Assembly (NCBI GenBank): GCA_003152795.1
Contig: PMBA01000394.1
Coordinates: forward strand, 1-5,084
Length of the DNA: 5,084 bases
Direction of reading: 5' to 3'
Source of the DNA: Acidobacteriaceae bacterium
GTDB taxonomy: Bacteria; Acidobacteriota; Terriglobia; Terriglobales; Acidobacteriaceae
The position numbers and the translations under genes are program-made. Below, one piece after another: positions 4,870-5,084 of this stretch (the first letter of the stretch is position 1; the number at the start of each line of letters is the position of its first letter). Under the pieces are notes generated by a model, which was not told the origin of the DNA, did no database searches, and saw nothing but the letters and a program-made list of their open reading frames with translations.

Positions 4870-5084
4870 GAATGAACTGTGCCGAGGGCTGTGGTTGAAA
4901 TATCGCCTCTCTGACAATGTCGGCGGTGTCAGTCACTTTTTGAGCGTACTGGTCCGTGCACTCTGAGGAGCGCGCCATTTCGCTCTCGTAGAGACTTTTG
5001 CTGTTGCTTTTGCTTTTGCTCTACCAACCAAGGCTCGCTCGTAATCCGTTTCAGGTCCGGAATTCAGTCCGACCCATGCATCTC
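4870..5084. other. Intergenic tail without a recognisable gene
   Basis: No translation on either strand resembles a known family over a useful length. A weak hairpin, CTGACA (4911-4916) with TGTCAG (4927-4932), is followed by five T at 4937-4941 and could act as a second, backup terminator for plus-strand transcription. The hexamer repeat at 4996-5019 is listed separately. Confidence 0.4.
4996..5019. repeat. TTTTGC hexamer repeat (four units)
   Basis: Four consecutive hexamers, TTTTGC, TGTTGC, TTTTGC and TTTTGC, form a short imperfect microsatellite in the intergenic tail. Seen from the minus strand it is GCAAAA-rich. It does not lie in a supported coding region. It could be a slippage-prone locus or part of a dispersed intergenic repeat family. 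Confidence 0.7.

Noticed and set aside
4378..4917. Long minus-strand open frame of 179 codons at the end of the regulator gene.
   Set aside because: It is antisense to the TPR region of a well-supported gene and has no ribosome site or recognisable motif.
4900..4965. Minus-strand stretch QYAQKVTDTADIVRE resembles the opening helix of DnaG primase.
   Set aside because: The similarity covers only about 15 residues and stops abruptly at DIVRE; no zinc-finger or later primase sequence follows, so chance is likely.

Overview
The window looks like accessory chromosome from a member of the Acidobacteriota (Terriglobia-like). This is an inference. It rests on the large winged-helix/TolB-like/TPR fusion protein, a MacB-type ABC transporter remnant and a YncE-type beta-propeller remnant, all families greatly expanded in that phylum, and on a moderate GC content. 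No RNA gene, CRISPR array or intact mobile element is visible.

Left part (1-1655): a gene graveyard. On the minus strand, the first third of a MacB-type permease (925 to about 484) carries an apparent 2-nt frameshift. It runs straight into the C-terminal half of an ABC ATPase (about 500 to 87). The rest of the permease and the Walker A half of the ATPase are missing, as if one deletion had removed the middle of a permease-ATPase pair. On the plus strand, 1087-1282 holds only the first blade or so of a YncE-like propeller protein. It abuts a minus-strand scrap (1288-1372) encoding just the C-terminal tail typical of acidobacterial TPR proteins. A near-perfect 18-bp palindrome (1026-1043) sits between the two divergent broken genes and may be a surviving operator/promoter. 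An 11-bp inverted repeat (1536-1573) lies in otherwise blank DNA.

Middle part (1656-2642, minus): an intact gene for an exported protein of 294 residues with a signal peptide and seven tectonin-type beta-propeller repeats. It has a good ribosome binding site and a clear rho-independent terminator.

Right part (2643-4833, plus): a 241-bp divergent intergenic region, then an intact gene of 649 residues. The product has an N-terminal OmpR/PhoB-type DNA-binding domain, one membrane helix, a TolB/FlgO-like domain and a C-terminal TPR array, so it is a probable membrane-bound one-component regulator. Just upstream of it is a set of TCAAATGT-like direct repeats spaced at about 11 and 22 bp. That geometry is expected for PhoB-type winged-helix proteins and suggests autoregulation, perhaps with control of the divergent propeller gene. 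The tail (4834-5084) holds a hairpin after the stop codon and a short TTTTGC hexamer repeat, but no recognisable gene.

The most interesting hypothesis is that the secreted propeller protein and the membrane-anchored regulator form a divergent sensor/effector pair under a shared control region. Nothing in the sequence proves this. Functional names come from motif recognition by eye, without database searches.
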